Position numbers and translations under genes: made by a program. From Mycobacterium shimoidei (GTDB taxonomy: Bacteria; Actinomycetota; Actinomycetes; Mycobacteriales; Mycobacteriaceae): a stretch of DNA of 64,000 nt. Shown in pieces: positions 37,680 through 47,694 of this stretch; positions within the stretch are counted from its first letter, which is position 1, and each line of letters opens with the position of its first letter. The stretch is from NCBI GenBank assembly GCA_002101905.1, contig LQPU01000062.1:108868-172867 (forward strand), given 5' to 3'. The notes beneath the pieces were generated by a model. That model was given only the letters and a program-made list of their open reading frames with translations. It had not been told where the DNA came from and did not search any database.

Positions 37680-40600
37680 ATGGCGCTTCATCTCCACCGT
37701 GCCGAACGTACCGACCTGCTGGCCGATGGGCTGGGCGCACTCCTGGCCAACCCGCTGTCCGACCCGTTCGCCGAAGAACTCGTGCTGGTCCCGGCCCGCG
37801 GGGTCGAGCGCTGGCTCAGTCAGCGGCTCTCGCACATCCTCGGCGCGGCCCGCGGCGGCGACGGGGTGTGTGCCGGGGTGTCGTTTCGCAGCCCGGGCTC
37901 ATTGATCGCCGAGATCACCGGCACGGTCGACGACGACCCGTGGTCGCCGGAGGCCATGACGTGGCCGCTGTTGGAGGTCATCGACTGCTCACTGGACGAG
38001 CCGTGGTGTCGCACGCTGGCAACCCATTTGGGCCACTTCCACACCGGTGAGGAGGCCGATTTGCGCCGCGGCCGGCGCTACTCGGTGGCCCGCCGGCTGG
38101 CCGGGTTGTTCGCCTCCTACGCCCGGCAGCGTCCGCACCTGCTCGTCGACTGGCTGGATGGCAACAGATCGGGCATCGACGACGACCTGGCCTGGCAGCC
38201 CGAATTGTGGCGAGCGCTGGTCGAGCGCATCGACGCCGATCCCCCGCACATCCGGCACCAGAAGACGCTGTCCCGGCTGCACGAAGGCCCGACGGAGCTG
38301 CCGGAAAGGCTGTCGCTGTTCGGGCACACCCGGCTGGCCTGCACCGACATCGAACTGCTGGAGGCGTTGTCCACCCACCACGATCTGCATCTCTGGCTGC
38401 CGCATCCCAGCGATCGTCTGTGGCAGACGCTCAAAGGCGCCCACGGCGCGATCCCCCGCCGCGAGGACAAAAGCCACCGCGATGTACACCATCCGCTGCT
38501 GGCCACACTCGGGCGAGACCTGCGCGAGCTGCAACGCAGCCTGCCGGCGGATCTGCAGACCGACGAATACCTTCCCTGCGACGACCGCCCGGACACCCTG
38601 CTCGGCTGGCTGCAATCCGACATCGCCGCCAATGACGTTCGGCCACAAGGCCGCAAGTTCACCAAGAACGACCGGTCGGTGCAGGTACACGCCTGCCACG
38701 GCCCGGCCCGTCAGGTCGACGTGCTGCGCGAGGTGCTGCTCGGCCTGCTGGAGGACGATCCCACCCTGGAGCCGCGCGACATCCTGGTGATGTGCCCCGA
38801 CATCGAGACCTATGCGCCGTTGATCGTCGCCGACTTCGGCCTCGGTGACGTCATCCACGGTGCGCATCCCGCACACCGGCTGCGCGTGCGCCTCGCCGAC
38901 CGCTCGCTGATCCAGACCAATCCACTGCTCGGGGTGGCCGCGCAGTTGCTGGCGTTGGCAGGCAGCCGGGTCACCGCCAGCGAGGTGCTCAACATCGCCC
39001 AGGCCGCGCCGGTGCGGGCCCGGTTCGGCTTCACCGATGACGACCTGGAGGCCATCACCCGCTGGGTGCGGCAGGCGAACATTCGGTGGGGATTCGACCA
39101 AGAGCATCGCCGGCCCTATCATGTCGACTTCGTCCACAACACTTGGCGTTTCGGTATCGACCGGATATTGGCCGGTGTCGCGATGTCCGACGACTCGCGT
39201 GCCTGGATTGAAAACACCCTGCCCCTCGACGACGTCAGCAGCAACCGCGTCGAATTGGCAGGCCAGTTCGCCGAGTTCGTCGCACGGCTGGAGCATGTGG
39301 TCGAATCACTCAGTGGTGCAAGGCCGTTGGCGCAGTGGCTGGCCGCCCTGACCGACGGCATCGGGCTGTTGACGCGCATCGACGATTCGGATACCTGGCA
39401 AACCAGCCAGATGCAGCGCGAGTTCGCTGAAGTTTTGCGGCGGGCGGGTTCTCGCGCCGACACCGTCTTGCGACTGCCCGATATCACCGCGCTGCTCGGC
39501 CAGCACCTCGCCGGGCGTCCCACCCGCGCCAACTTCCGCACCGGCACGCTGACCGTGTGCACCATGGTGCCGATGCGTTCGGTGCCGCACCGGGTGGTCT
39601 GCCTGGTCGGCATCGACGACGGGGTGTTTCCCCGCATCGGGGTGGTCGACGGCGACGACGCGCTGGCCCGCGACCCGATGACCGGTGAGCGTGACATCCG
39701 TTCGGAGGATCGGCAATTGCTGCTCGACGCCATCGGCGCGGCCACCGAAAGACTTGTGATCACCTACACCGGGGCCAACGAGTACTCGGGGCAGCCGCGC
39801 CCGCCGGCAGTGCCGCTGGCGGAACTGCTGGACGTGCTCGACCGGACCACACCAGAGAAGATCCGTGAGCACATCGTCGTCACGCATCCGTTGCAGCCGT
39901 TCGACGTCAGCAATGTCGAGCCCGGAAGGCTGGTTCCGAACGTTCCGTTCAGCTTCGATCAGACCGTGTTGCAGGCCGCGCAGGTCAGTGCCGGCGAGCG
40001 CCGCGAACGGCCCCGGTTGATCTCCGCACCGTTGCCGCCGCCGCCCGCCGAGGACGTCATCCTCGCCGATCTGGTCGGCTTCTTCAAAGACCCGGTGAAG
40101 GGCTTTTTCCGGGCACTGGAATTCACGTTGCCCCGCGACGTCGACGGTGTGCAGGACGCCATGCCCGTCGATATCGACAGCCTCGAGGAGTGGACGGTCG
40201 GCGACCGGATGCTCGGCGACATCCTGCGCGGGATGAGTCCCGAGGCTGCCCGGCAGGCGGAGTGGCGGCGCGGCACGCTGGCGCCCGGTCAGCTGGGGTG
40301 GCGCAAAGCCAAGGAGATTCGCGATCAGGCCGACCTGTTGGCGAGCGCGGCGCAGCACTACCGTCAGGGCGACCCGCGGGCATACGACGTCGACGTCGAT
40401 CTCGGTTGCGGGCGGCGGCTCACCGGCACGGTGTCCCCGGTCTACGGCGAGCGGCTGGTGTCGGTGACGTATTCCAAACTGGACGGCAGACATCTGCTCG
40501 AGTCGTGGATTCCGTTGCTGGCGTTGAGCGCTCACCAACCACGCGGTGACTGGTCGGCGGTCTGCATCGGCCGTCCCAAGAAGGGCACCCGGCCTCGGGT

Positions 40601-40949
40601 GGAGGGGCTGGGGCCGCCGTGCGACGACGCGGTCGAGCTGCTGCGTGAGCTGGTGGCAATCTACGACGCCGGACGCCGCGAGCCTATTCCGTTGCCCGTC
40701 AAGACCTCCTACGCTTGGGCGGCGGCCCGCCACTGCGGTGATGACCCAGAACGCGAGGCGCAGTTCCGGTGGAAATATGAGGCTGAGGAGCCCGCGCACG
40801 TTCGGGCGTGGGGCAAAGACGCGCGGCTGTCCGACTTGATGCAACCGCTGCGGCCGGGCGAAGAGTACGACGGCGAGGACAATCGGCTCGGCGCTTACGC
40901 CGCGCGGCTGTGGCTGCCGTTGCTGCGCGCCGCGAGGGATCCGGAGTGA
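37680..40949 (+). CDS. recC: Exodeoxyribonuclease V subunit gamma RecC
   Basis: Inactive-helicase scaffold subunit of RecBCD that channels the 3' strand; in mycobacteria RecBCD mainly serves single-strand annealing rather than RecA-dependent repair. The protein is about 1089 aa, near the H37Rv length. Recognisable segments include FAEELVLVPARGVERWLSQR, MCPDIETYAPL and CTMVPMRSVPHRVVCLVGID. I chose ATG 37680 (MALHLHRAERTD); the ORF extends further upstream without homologous sequence. The stop shares one base with the recB start. Confidence 0.95.
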   Translation: MALHLHRAERTDLLADGLGALLANPLSDPFAEELVLVPARGVERWLSQRLSHILGAARGGDGVCAGVSFRSPGSLIAEITGTVDDDPWSPEAMTWPLLEVIDCSLDEPWCRTLATHLGHFHTGEEADLRRGRRYSVARRLAGLFASYARQRPHLLVDWLDGNRSGIDDDLAWQPELWRALVERIDADPPHIRHQKTLSRLHEGPTELPERLSLFGHTRLACTDIELLEALSTHHDLHLWLPHPSDRLWQTLKGAHGAIPRREDKSHRDVHHPLLATLGRDLRELQRSLPADLQTDEYLPCDDRPDTLLGWLQSDIAANDVRPQGRKFTKNDRSVQVHACHGPARQVDVLREVLLGLLEDDPTLEPRDILVMCPDIETYAPLIVADFGLGDVIHGAHPAHRLRVRLADRSLIQTNPLLGVAAQLLALAGSRVTASEVLNIAQAAPVRARFGFTDDDLEAITRWVRQANIRWGFDQEHRRPYHVDFVHNTWRFGIDRILAGVAMSDDSRAWIENTLPLDDVSSNRVELAGQFAEFVARLEHVVESLSGARPLAQWLAALTDGIGLLTRIDDSDTWQTSQMQREFAEVLRRAGSRADTVLRLPDITALLGQHLAGRPTRANFRTGTLTVCTMVPMRSVPHRVVCLVGIDDGVFPRIGVVDGDDALARDPMTGERDIRSEDRQLLLDAIGAATERLVITYTGANEYSGQPRPPAVPLAELLDVLDRTTPEKIREHIVVTHPLQPFDVSNVEPGRLVPNVPFSFDQTVLQAAQVSAGERRERPRLISAPLPPPPAEDVILADLVGFFKDPVKGFFRALEFTLPRDVDGVQDAMPVDIDSLEEWTVGDRMLGDILRGMSPEAARQAEWRRGTLAPGQLGWRKAKEIRDQADLLASAAQHYRQGDPRAYDVDVDLGCGRRLTGTVSPVYGERLVSVTYSKLDGRHLLESWIPLLALSAHQPRGDWSAVCIGRPKKGTRPRVEGLGPPCDDAVELLRELVAIYDAGRREPIPLPVKTSYAWAAARHCGDDPEREAQFRWKYEAEEPAHVRAWGKDARLSDLMQPLRPGEEYDGEDNRLGAYAARLWLPLLRAARDPE

Positions 40950-43900
40950 TGGAGCGTTTCGATCTACTCGACCCGCTGCCGGCCGAACGCACCACCACGG
41001 TTTTGCAAGCCAGCGCGGGAACCGGCAAGACATTCGCGCTGGCCGGGCTGGTGACTCGTTATGTCGCCGAGGGCGTGGCGACGCTGGACCAGATGCTGCT
41101 CATCACGTTCGGGCGGGCGGCCAGCCAGGAGCTCCGCGAGCGGGTGCGTTGCCAAATGGTCGACGCGGTAACCGCTTTCGAGAACGGCATCGCTGGCAAC
41201 GATCTTTTGGCATATCTGCTCGACGGCAACGACGAGCAACGCACCCAGCGTGAGCAAAACCTTCGCGATGCGTTGGCCGGCTTCGATGCTGCGACGATCG
41301 CCACCACCCACCAGTTCTGCCAGCTGGTGTTGCGCTCGCTCGGGGTGGCCGGCGACACCGCGGCCAGCGTCACCCTGCTGGAAAGTCTGGACGACCTGGT
41401 GGCCGAGATCGTCGACGATCTGTACCTGGCTCACTTCGGGCAGCAACGCGACGACCCGGTGCTGGCCTACGCCGACGCGTTGCGGTTGGCGCGCGAGGTG
41501 GCCAAGAACCCGTCGACCGAGTTGCGCCCCCTGGACCCGGAACCGGGTTCGCGGGCCGCTGTCTGTGTGGGTTTCGCGCGAGACGTTTTGGCCGAGCTGG
41601 AGATTCGCAAACGGCGACGGCGTGTCCTCGGCTATGACGATCTGCTGATCCGCTTGGCCGCCGCGCTGGCCACCGACGACTCCCCCGCGCGGGCGCGGAT
41701 GCATCAACGCTGGCCGATCGTCATGGTCGACGAGTTTCAGGACACCGACCGGGTGCAGTGGCAGGTGATCGACCGGGCGTTCAGCGGACGCTCCACGGTG
41801 GTGCTCATCGGTGACCCCAAGCAGGCCATTTATGCGTTTCGCGGCGGCGACATCGTGACGTATCTGGAGGCGGCCAAGACGGCGGGTGAGCAGAAGACGC
41901 TGGCCACCAACTGGCGCAGCGACTCCGCGCTCGTCGAGCGGCTGCAGGTGGTGCTGCGCGGCGCCCAGCTCGGCGACCCGTCGATCGTGGTCGACGACGT
42001 GCAGGCGCACCACCAGGGTCACCGTCTGTCGGGAGCGCCGCACAACGACCCGTTTCGGTTGCGGGTGGTGCAGCGAGCGACGTTGGGCCGCAGCGGTTTA
42101 GCGAACCTTCCCATCGCCGAGCTGCGCGAGCACATCAGCGCCGACCTCGCCGCCGACATCCGCGCGCTGCTGGCCAGCGGCGCGACGTTCGACGGCGAAC
42201 CCGTGCAAGCCCGCCACATCGCGGTGATCGTGGAAACGCACAAGGACGCCAGCGCGTGCTTCAAAGCGCTGTGCGACGCCGGCATTCCGGCGGTCTACAC
42301 CGGTAACTCCGACGTGTTCAACTCCGAGGCCGCGCAGGATTGGCTCTGTCTGTTGGAGGCTTTCCACCAACCACACCGTCCCGGGATGGTCCGCGCCGCC
42401 GCGGCGACGATGTTCTTCGGCGAAACCGCGGAATCACTGGCCGTCGGCGGCGATGCGCTGACCGATCGCATCGCAGAAACGCTGCGGGAGTGGGCCGGAC
42501 ATGCCCGGGACCGCGGCGTCGCCGCCGTCTATCAGGCCGCGCTGCTGGCGGGCATGGGCAATCGGGTGCTGTCCTGGCAAGACGGCGAGCGCCACATGAC
42601 CGACCTGGCGCACGTGGCGCAGTTGCTGCAAGACGTCGCCCACCGCGACCGGCTGGGCTTGCCAGGGCTGCGCGACTGGCTGCGCACCCAGCGCGAGGAA
42701 CGCAACGGCGCACCCGAGCGCAACCGGCGACTCGACAGCGACGCGGCCGCCGTGCAGGTGATGACGGTGTATGTGGCCAAGGGGCTGCAGTTTCCGATCG
42801 TGTATCTGCCGTTCGCGTTCAACCGGAACGCCCAAAACCGCGACATCGTGTTGTTCCACGACGACGGGGTGCGTTGCCTGCACATCGGCGGCAAGGACAG
42901 CCCAGACTTTCCGGAAGTCGAGCGGTTGGGCCGCCGGGAAGACGCCAGCGACGACAGCCGGCTGACCTACGTCGCCATGACGCGGGCGCAGTCGCAGGTG
43001 GTGGCGTGGTGGTCGCCGGCCTACGACGAGCCCAACGGCGGCCTGTCGCGGCTGCTACGCGGCCGCCGACCCGGCGAGCCGGTCGTGCCCGACCGCTGCG
43101 AGCCCGCGAAGATCACCGACGACGACGCCATGGCCCGGCTGCGGGAATGGGAGGCGGCCGGCGGGCCGGTCATCGAGAACTCGGTGGTGGCCACCGCGCC
43201 GACGGTACCGCCCGGCCCGGCGCCGACCAACTTGGCGAGCCGGCACTTTCACCGCTCCATCGACACCGCGTGGCGACGCACGTCCTACTCCGGTCTGATT
43301 GCGAGCACCGAAACCACCGGCGTGAGCAGCGAGCCGGAGGTCACCGAACTCGACGACGAGTCCGGCGATATCCCGGTGACCGAAGGTGCTTCGCGGCCGG
43401 ACATCCGATCGCCGATGGCGGACTTGCCGTCGGGTGCGACGTTCGGCTCGCTGGTGCACGCGGTACTGGAGACGGCCGATCCCTCGGCGACCGACTTGGC
43501 CGCCGAGCTCGAGCAGCACGTGCGGCGCCACCAGGTGTGGTGGCCGGTGGACATGCCGGCCGAAGAGCTGGCCGCGGCGCTGGTGCCGATGCACGACACG
43601 TCGTTGGGGCCGCTGGCCGGGGGGTTGACGTTGCGACAGATCGGCATGCGGGATCGGCTGCGAGAGTTGGACTTCGAGATCCCACTGGCGGGCGGTGATC
43701 TGCGTGACCCAGTGCCGGACGCCTCGCTGCGCGACGTGGGTGAGTTGCTCCGGGCGCACCTGCCCGCCGACGATCCGGTGGCCCCCTACGCCGAGCGGCT
43801 GACGTCGTCGGGGTTGGGCGACCAGTCGCTGCGCGGATACCTGTCGGGGTCCATCGACGCGGTGCTGCGCCTACCGGACCAGCGCTACCTCGTGGTGGAT

Positions 43901-44203
43901 TACAAGACCAACTATCTGGGCGAGTTTGCGGCCGACTACACCGAGCCACGGTTGACCGAGGCCATGCTGCACTCGGACTACCCACTGCAGGCGCTGCTGT
44001 ATGTGGTTGTGCTGCATCGTTTTCTGCGGTGGCGCCAACCCGGCTACGACCCCAGTGTGCATCTCGGTGGCGTGCTGTATCTGTTCCTGCGCGGCATGTG
44101 CGGTGCCGACACACCCGCGGGCGGGGTGTTCAGTTGGCAACCGCCGGCCGATCTGGTGGTGGCGTTGTCGGATCTGCTCGACGAGGGCCGGCGGGCAGCA
44201 TGA
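40949..44203 (+). CDS. recB: Exodeoxyribonuclease V subunit beta RecB (helicase-nuclease)
   Basis: SF1A 3'-5' helicase fused to the RecB nuclease, 1084 aa. Helicase motifs are Walker A ASAGTGKTFAL, motif II VDEFQDTDRVQW, IGDPKQAIYAFRGGD, TNWRSD and VMTVYVAKGLQFPIVY, then TYVAMTRAQ. The C-terminal nuclease has LRGYLSGSIDAVLRL and the metal/catalytic VVDYKTNYLGE. ATG 40949 overlaps the recC stop by one base (TGATG). Its stop overlaps recD by 4 bases. All motifs look intact. Confidence 0.96.
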   Translation: MERFDLLDPLPAERTTTVLQASAGTGKTFALAGLVTRYVAEGVATLDQMLLITFGRAASQELRERVRCQMVDAVTAFENGIAGNDLLAYLLDGNDEQRTQREQNLRDALAGFDAATIATTHQFCQLVLRSLGVAGDTAASVTLLESLDDLVAEIVDDLYLAHFGQQRDDPVLAYADALRLAREVAKNPSTELRPLDPEPGSRAAVCVGFARDVLAELEIRKRRRRVLGYDDLLIRLAAALATDDSPARARMHQRWPIVMVDEFQDTDRVQWQVIDRAFSGRSTVVLIGDPKQAIYAFRGGDIVTYLEAAKTAGEQKTLATNWRSDSALVERLQVVLRGAQLGDPSIVVDDVQAHHQGHRLSGAPHNDPFRLRVVQRATLGRSGLANLPIAELREHISADLAADIRALLASGATFDGEPVQARHIAVIVETHKDASACFKALCDAGIPAVYTGNSDVFNSEAAQDWLCLLEAFHQPHRPGMVRAAAATMFFGETAESLAVGGDALTDRIAETLREWAGHARDRGVAAVYQAALLAGMGNRVLSWQDGERHMTDLAHVAQLLQDVAHRDRLGLPGLRDWLRTQREERNGAPERNRRLDSDAAAVQVMTVYVAKGLQFPIVYLPFAFNRNAQNRDIVLFHDDGVRCLHIGGKDSPDFPEVERLGRREDASDDSRLTYVAMTRAQSQVVAWWSPAYDEPNGGLSRLLRGRRPGEPVVPDRCEPAKITDDDAMARLREWEAAGGPVIENSVVATAPTVPPGPAPTNLASRHFHRSIDTAWRRTSYSGLIASTETTGVSSEPEVTELDDESGDIPVTEGASRPDIRSPMADLPSGATFGSLVHAVLETADPSATDLAAELEQHVRRHQVWWPVDMPAEELAAALVPMHDTSLGPLAGGLTLRQIGMRDRLRELDFEIPLAGGDLRDPVPDASLRDVGELLRAHLPADDPVAPYAERLTSSGLGDQSLRGYLSGSIDAVLRLPDQRYLVVDYKTNYLGEFAADYTEPRLTEAMLHSDYPLQALLYVVVLHRFLRWRQPGYDPSVHLGGVLYLFLRGMCGADTPAGGVFSWQPPADLVVALSDLLDEGRRAA

Positions 44204-45879
44204 CGGTCGCCATCCACGCCTACGGTTTGCTTCATTCTTTCAATGAGGCGGGCGTGCTGGAGTTCGCAGACGTACATGTGGCGCAGCGGATTTGCGCATT
44301 AGGTAACGAGCCCGACGAGCGGGTGGCCCTGGCGTTGGCGCTGGCGGTGCGTGCACTGCGCGCCGGATCGGTGTGCGTGGACCTCTCCGATACTTCGGCG
44401 ATCACCGACGCCGACCTGCGGGCGGCGGTGCGGGCCAGCAAGCTGCTGCATGATCCGCCGGTGCTGCGCCTGTACGACGATCGGCTGCTTTACCTCGACC
44501 GATACTGGCTCGAGGAAAAACAGGTGCGCGACGACCTGATTGCCTTGCTCGGGTCCAAGTCGGCCGTCAAGGTGCCGCCCTTGGAGCGGCTTTTCCCGGC
44601 CGGATTCGAGGAACAGCGCGAGGCAGCCGAAATCGCGCTGTCGCAGGCGGTCACGGTGCTGACCGGCGGTCCGGGCACCGGCAAGACGACGACGGTCGCG
44701 CGGTTGCTCGCGTTGGTGGCCGAGCAGGCCGAGCTGGCCGGAACAGGACGGCCGCGCATCGCGCTGGCGGCGCCCACCGGCAAGGCGGCGGCGCGGCTGC
44801 AGGAGGCGGTGGCGCACGAGGTGGCCCGGTTGGGTGCGGCCGATCGAACGCGGCTGGGTGAGCTGCGGGCGATGACGCTGCACCGGCTGCTGGGCAGCCG
44901 CCCCGACACGTCGTCGAGGTTCAGGCACGATCGCGGAAATCGGTTGCCGCACGACGTGATCGTGGTCGACGAGACGTCAATGGTGTCGCTGACCATGATG
45001 GCCCGGTTGTTGGAGGCGGTGCGGCCCGACACCCGGCTGATCCTGGTCGGTGACGCCGACCAGTTGGCGTCGGTGGAAGCCGGCGCCGTGCTCGCCGACT
45101 TGGTGGACGGGCTCTCCGCGCGCCACGACGTACGGGTGGCGGCGTTGCGCACGTCGCACCGGTTCGGGAAATCGATCGGCGCACTGGCCGATGCCATCCG
45201 GCGAGGCGACGCGCAAGAGGCGTTGAGCGTGCTGCGCTCCGGCGACGAGCACATCGAATTCATCGAAGACGACGACCCGACCGAGCGGTTGCGGTCGATC
45301 CTCACGCCTCATGCGCGTCAACTGCGACGTGAAGCGTCGTTGGGTAGCGTCGACAAAGCGTTGGCCGCGCTGGACGCGCACCGGCTGCTGTGCGCGCACC
45401 GCCGAGGACCCGTCGGTGTGCACTATTGGAACCAGCAGGTACAACGGTGGCTTGCCGAGGAAAGCGGTGTGCCGCCGTGGTCGGAGTGGTATGCCGGGCG
45501 CCCGCTGCTGGTGACGGCCAACAACTACGGGCTCAAGGTGTACAACGGTGACACCGGCGTGGTGGTCGACGGTCCCGACGGTCTACGCGCTGTTATCGCC
45601 GGTTCCACTGGGCCGCTGGACTTTTCACCGAGCCGGCTCTCCGACGTCGAGACCATGCACGCGATGACGATCCACAAATCCCAGGGCAGCCAGGCCGAGG
45701 AAGTCACCGTGCTGCTGCCGTCGGAGGATTCGCGGCTGTTGACGCGGGAACTGTTCTACACGGCGGTGACGCGCGCCAAGCGCAAGGTGCGCGTGGTCGG
45801 GTCAGAGGCGTCGGTGCGCACTGCCATCGAGCGGCGGGCGCTGCGGGCCAGCGGACTGGCGCAGCGCCTGCGCGAGTGA
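44200..45879 (+). CDS. recD: Exodeoxyribonuclease V subunit alpha RecD (5'-3' helicase)
   Basis: SF1B helicase of RecBCD, about 559 aa. Visible motifs are Walker A GGPGTGKTTT, motif Ia APTGKAAARLQEA, motif II VVDETSMVS, motif III LVGDADQLASV and the C-terminal MTIHKSQGSQAEEV and FYTAVTRAKRKV. The N-terminal RecB-contact domain is about 150 residues. ATG 44200 overlaps the recB TGA. It is last in the recCBD operon and is followed by a strong inverted repeat. Confidence 0.95.
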   Translation: MTVAIHAYGLLHSFNEAGVLEFADVHVAQRICALGNEPDERVALALALAVRALRAGSVCVDLSDTSAITDADLRAAVRASKLLHDPPVLRLYDDRLLYLDRYWLEEKQVRDDLIALLGSKSAVKVPPLERLFPAGFEEQREAAEIALSQAVTVLTGGPGTGKTTTVARLLALVAEQAELAGTGRPRIALAAPTGKAAARLQEAVAHEVARLGAADRTRLGELRAMTLHRLLGSRPDTSSRFRHDRGNRLPHDVIVVDETSMVSLTMMARLLEAVRPDTRLILVGDADQLASVEAGAVLADLVDGLSARHDVRVAALRTSHRFGKSIGALADAIRRGDAQEALSVLRSGDEHIEFIEDDDPTERLRSILTPHARQLRREASLGSVDKALAALDAHRLLCAHRRGPVGVHYWNQQVQRWLAEESGVPPWSEWYAGRPLLVTANNYGLKVYNGDTGVVVDGPDGLRAVIAGSTGPLDFSPSRLSDVETMHAMTIHKSQGSQAEEVTVLLPSEDSRLLTRELFYTAVTRAKRKVRVVGSEASVRTAIERRALRASGLAQRLRE

Positions 45880-45905
45880 GTCGCAGGGCTGCCCCCTCCC
45901 CCTAT

Positions 45906-45960
45906 GCGTCGAGCGTGCGGCCAGCCGCACACTCGACGCCGAACGTGCGGCTGGCCGCAC
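45906..45960. terminator. Double inverted repeat after recD
   Basis: GCGTCGAG (45906-45913) plus GTGCGGC pairs with GCCGCAC plus CTCGACGC (ending 45939): a stem of 8 and 7 pairs with one C/A mismatch and a 2-base loop. It is followed at once by a second palindrome, GTGCGGC-TG-GCCGCAC (45945-45960), repeating the same core in the opposite loop orientation. It lies between convergent recD and the phospholipase-D gene, so a bidirectional terminator is likely. Confidence 0.65.
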
Positions 45961-45971
45961 AGTCGCGGAGG

Positions 45972-46520
45972 TTAGAGGGCCGCTTTGGCCGCCATCTGCT
46001 TGAGCATGTTGTCGTGAATGATGTCGATGCGTGAACGAGCTTCCGCGCACACGAGCGGGTCGCGAATCACAGTGAGCTGGTTGTCCTGGCCGGATTCTCC
46101 GTCGGTGGACCAACTGACCGTGCCGGTGACGACGTCGAGGCCGTCGACGAGCACCATCCTCGGGTGCATGAGCGCCGAATTCTCACTGTGTCCGATCGCG
46201 ATGCTATTGCCGGTCTGGTCGTGCAGCCACGGCGCCAATAAAGATTCCTCGCTGGCTCCGCCGACCTGTGCGGAGTCGAGACTCATTTGCACATAAACCT
46301 TTTCGCTCTTCAGCTTGGACTGCAGGACCGAATTCAGCTCGGGGTCGTCGTAGCCGTACATCGAGACGATCAGGCTCTTGGTGGCCGAGGTCAGCAGCGC
46401 CTTGAGCGCGTCGTGCACCCGGTCGACCGGGCTGTAGAACGTGCGGGTGTGGTCGGGATAGCCGGGCGGAAACGGCGCCGCTTTGTACTCGTCCAGGAGT
46501 GACAACGAATCAAGTGCCAT
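45972..46520 (-). CDS. Phospholipase D-like domain protein with altered HKD motif
   Basis: A protein of about 182 aa from ATG 46520, which has GAGGAG 9 bases upstream. The fold is suggested by ALLTSATKSLIVSMYGYDDPEL and by MHPRMVLVDGLDVVTGTVSWS, which corresponds to the HxKx4D active site. The lysine is Arg here (HPRMVLVD, codon AGG). A single HKD copy would mean a dimeric enzyme. It lies 14 bases downstream of a DUF2235 lipase-like gene, so the two form an operon. It could be a nuclease, lipase or inactive partner. Confidence 0.8.
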   Translation of the reverse strand: MALDSLSLLDEYKAAPFPPGYPDHTRTFYSPVDRVHDALKALLTSATKSLIVSMYGYDDPELNSVLQSKLKSEKVYVQMSLDSAQVGGASEESLLAPWLHDQTGNSIAIGHSENSALMHPRMVLVDGLDVVTGTVSWSTDGESGQDNQLTVIRDPLVCAEARSRIDIIHDNMLKQMAAKAAL

Positions 46521-46534
46521 GCCAAATCGCTCCT

Positions 46535-47629
46535 CTACAACGCTGGAGTGGTCCAATCCGCAGGCTCGGCGCTGCGCCGTTGCTGCTCGGCGCTCAAGTC
46601 AGGAAGATAGCGCGGGTCGCTGCGGCGGCGCACCAGCACGCTCGGATGCACCAGCGCATCGGCCGGCATCGGCCGGCGCCGGCACCCCAGCAGATACCAC
46701 AGCTTGCCGTTGTCGTGAATCGGTGCGGTCGCGAAATCCTCAGTGACTGTGCACTGTTCCCGGTAAGCCGCCGCGTCGATGTCCAACTCGCCGACTATTC
46801 CGTCGACAATCCACTTCAACGCGATCGTGGCGAGCCGGTGATCGGGGAAGGTGCCGCCGACGTCGGCGTGCACGCCGGCGAACCAGCGCTCCTCGAGCCC
46901 CTTCGGATGCCGTTCGACGAGGTATTCGCGGTAGGGGCGGCGGCGTTCATCGATCGACACGGCGTGGCGGATACGCGCCACGTTGGGCACCGAACGCGTG
47001 TAGGGCCAGCGCAAGGTACCAAAGCGCAGGAAACCGGCAGCCTTCACGGTGTCCCACAGCCCGAGGTAGCTCACCGGCACCGCGTAGTGCCACACCTGTT
47101 GCGGGTTGTTCTCGTGCACGGTCTCAAACAGCGGCTCGTTGTCGGTGCGCCAGCAGAACGCGTGGGCGAACTCGCTCCACTTGTCGTACTCGTCGCGAGT
47201 GAAATCCCGGTTGATGGCGTACTTTTCGACTGCATACGGCAGCAGGTTCTCCGAACCGGGCCGCATCAAACCCGGCCGAAGCAACATCCCGGCCAACGCG
47301 CGGGCGGTGTACGCGCCGCGGCTGAAACCAAAAATGTAAACCGCGTCGCCGGGGCGCCAACGTTGCATCAGATACCGATACGCCTCTGCGACATTGTCTT
47401 TCAGGCCCACACCGAACGCCTGCTGGAACAGCAGCGACACCGTACCCGCCGCAGACAATGTGCCCACACCAGGGTCGTAGTAGGTCAGCTGACTGGTCGG
47501 GTCGTTCTTCTCGAGCATGTCGAACAGCTTGGCGACGTTGGTCAGATTCCCGGCGCCGATCTGGTTGGCGGTGCCGTCGAAGCAGATGACAATGCGCTTG
47601 CCGCGCCGTGGCTCAGGGTGTTCGGTCAT
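46535..47629 (-). CDS. DUF2235 alpha/beta hydrolase (Tle1-like phospholipase catalytic domain)
   Basis: A 364-aa protein of the DUF2235/T6SS phospholipase (Tle1) catalytic family. Visible features are the N-terminal strand and first motif KRIVICFDGTANQ, the nucleophile elbow GFSRGAYTARALAG and the HADVGGTFPDH segment near the catalytic acid/His. No signal peptide is seen. It is followed by the phospholipase-D-like gene in the same operon, pairing two possible lipid- or phosphodiester-cleaving enzymes. It is divergent from an SDR gene. The cellular target is unknown. Confidence 0.85.
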   Translation of the reverse strand: MTEHPEPRRGKRIVICFDGTANQIGAGNLTNVAKLFDMLEKNDPTSQLTYYDPGVGTLSAAGTVSLLFQQAFGVGLKDNVAEAYRYLMQRWRPGDAVYIFGFSRGAYTARALAGMLLRPGLMRPGSENLLPYAVEKYAINRDFTRDEYDKWSEFAHAFCWRTDNEPLFETVHENNPQQVWHYAVPVSYLGLWDTVKAAGFLRFGTLRWPYTRSVPNVARIRHAVSIDERRRPYREYLVERHPKGLEERWFAGVHADVGGTFPDHRLATIALKWIVDGIVGELDIDAAAYREQCTVTEDFATAPIHDNGKLWYLLGCRRRPMPADALVHPSVLVRRRSDPRYLPDLSAEQQRRSAEPADWTTPAL

Positions 47630-47694
47630 CGTGACGGCACTCTACGGCGCGGCTGCCCATTGCGGCAGGCCCTTGGCGTACCTAGGCTCCGTTC

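Noticed and set aside
39306..41033. 575-codon open frame on the - strand across the recC/recB boundary
   Set aside because: Antisense to well-supported recC and recB; shadow composition.
42340..43698. 452-codon Arg/Gly-rich frame on the + strand
   Set aside because: Out-of-frame shadow of recB; low-complexity translation.
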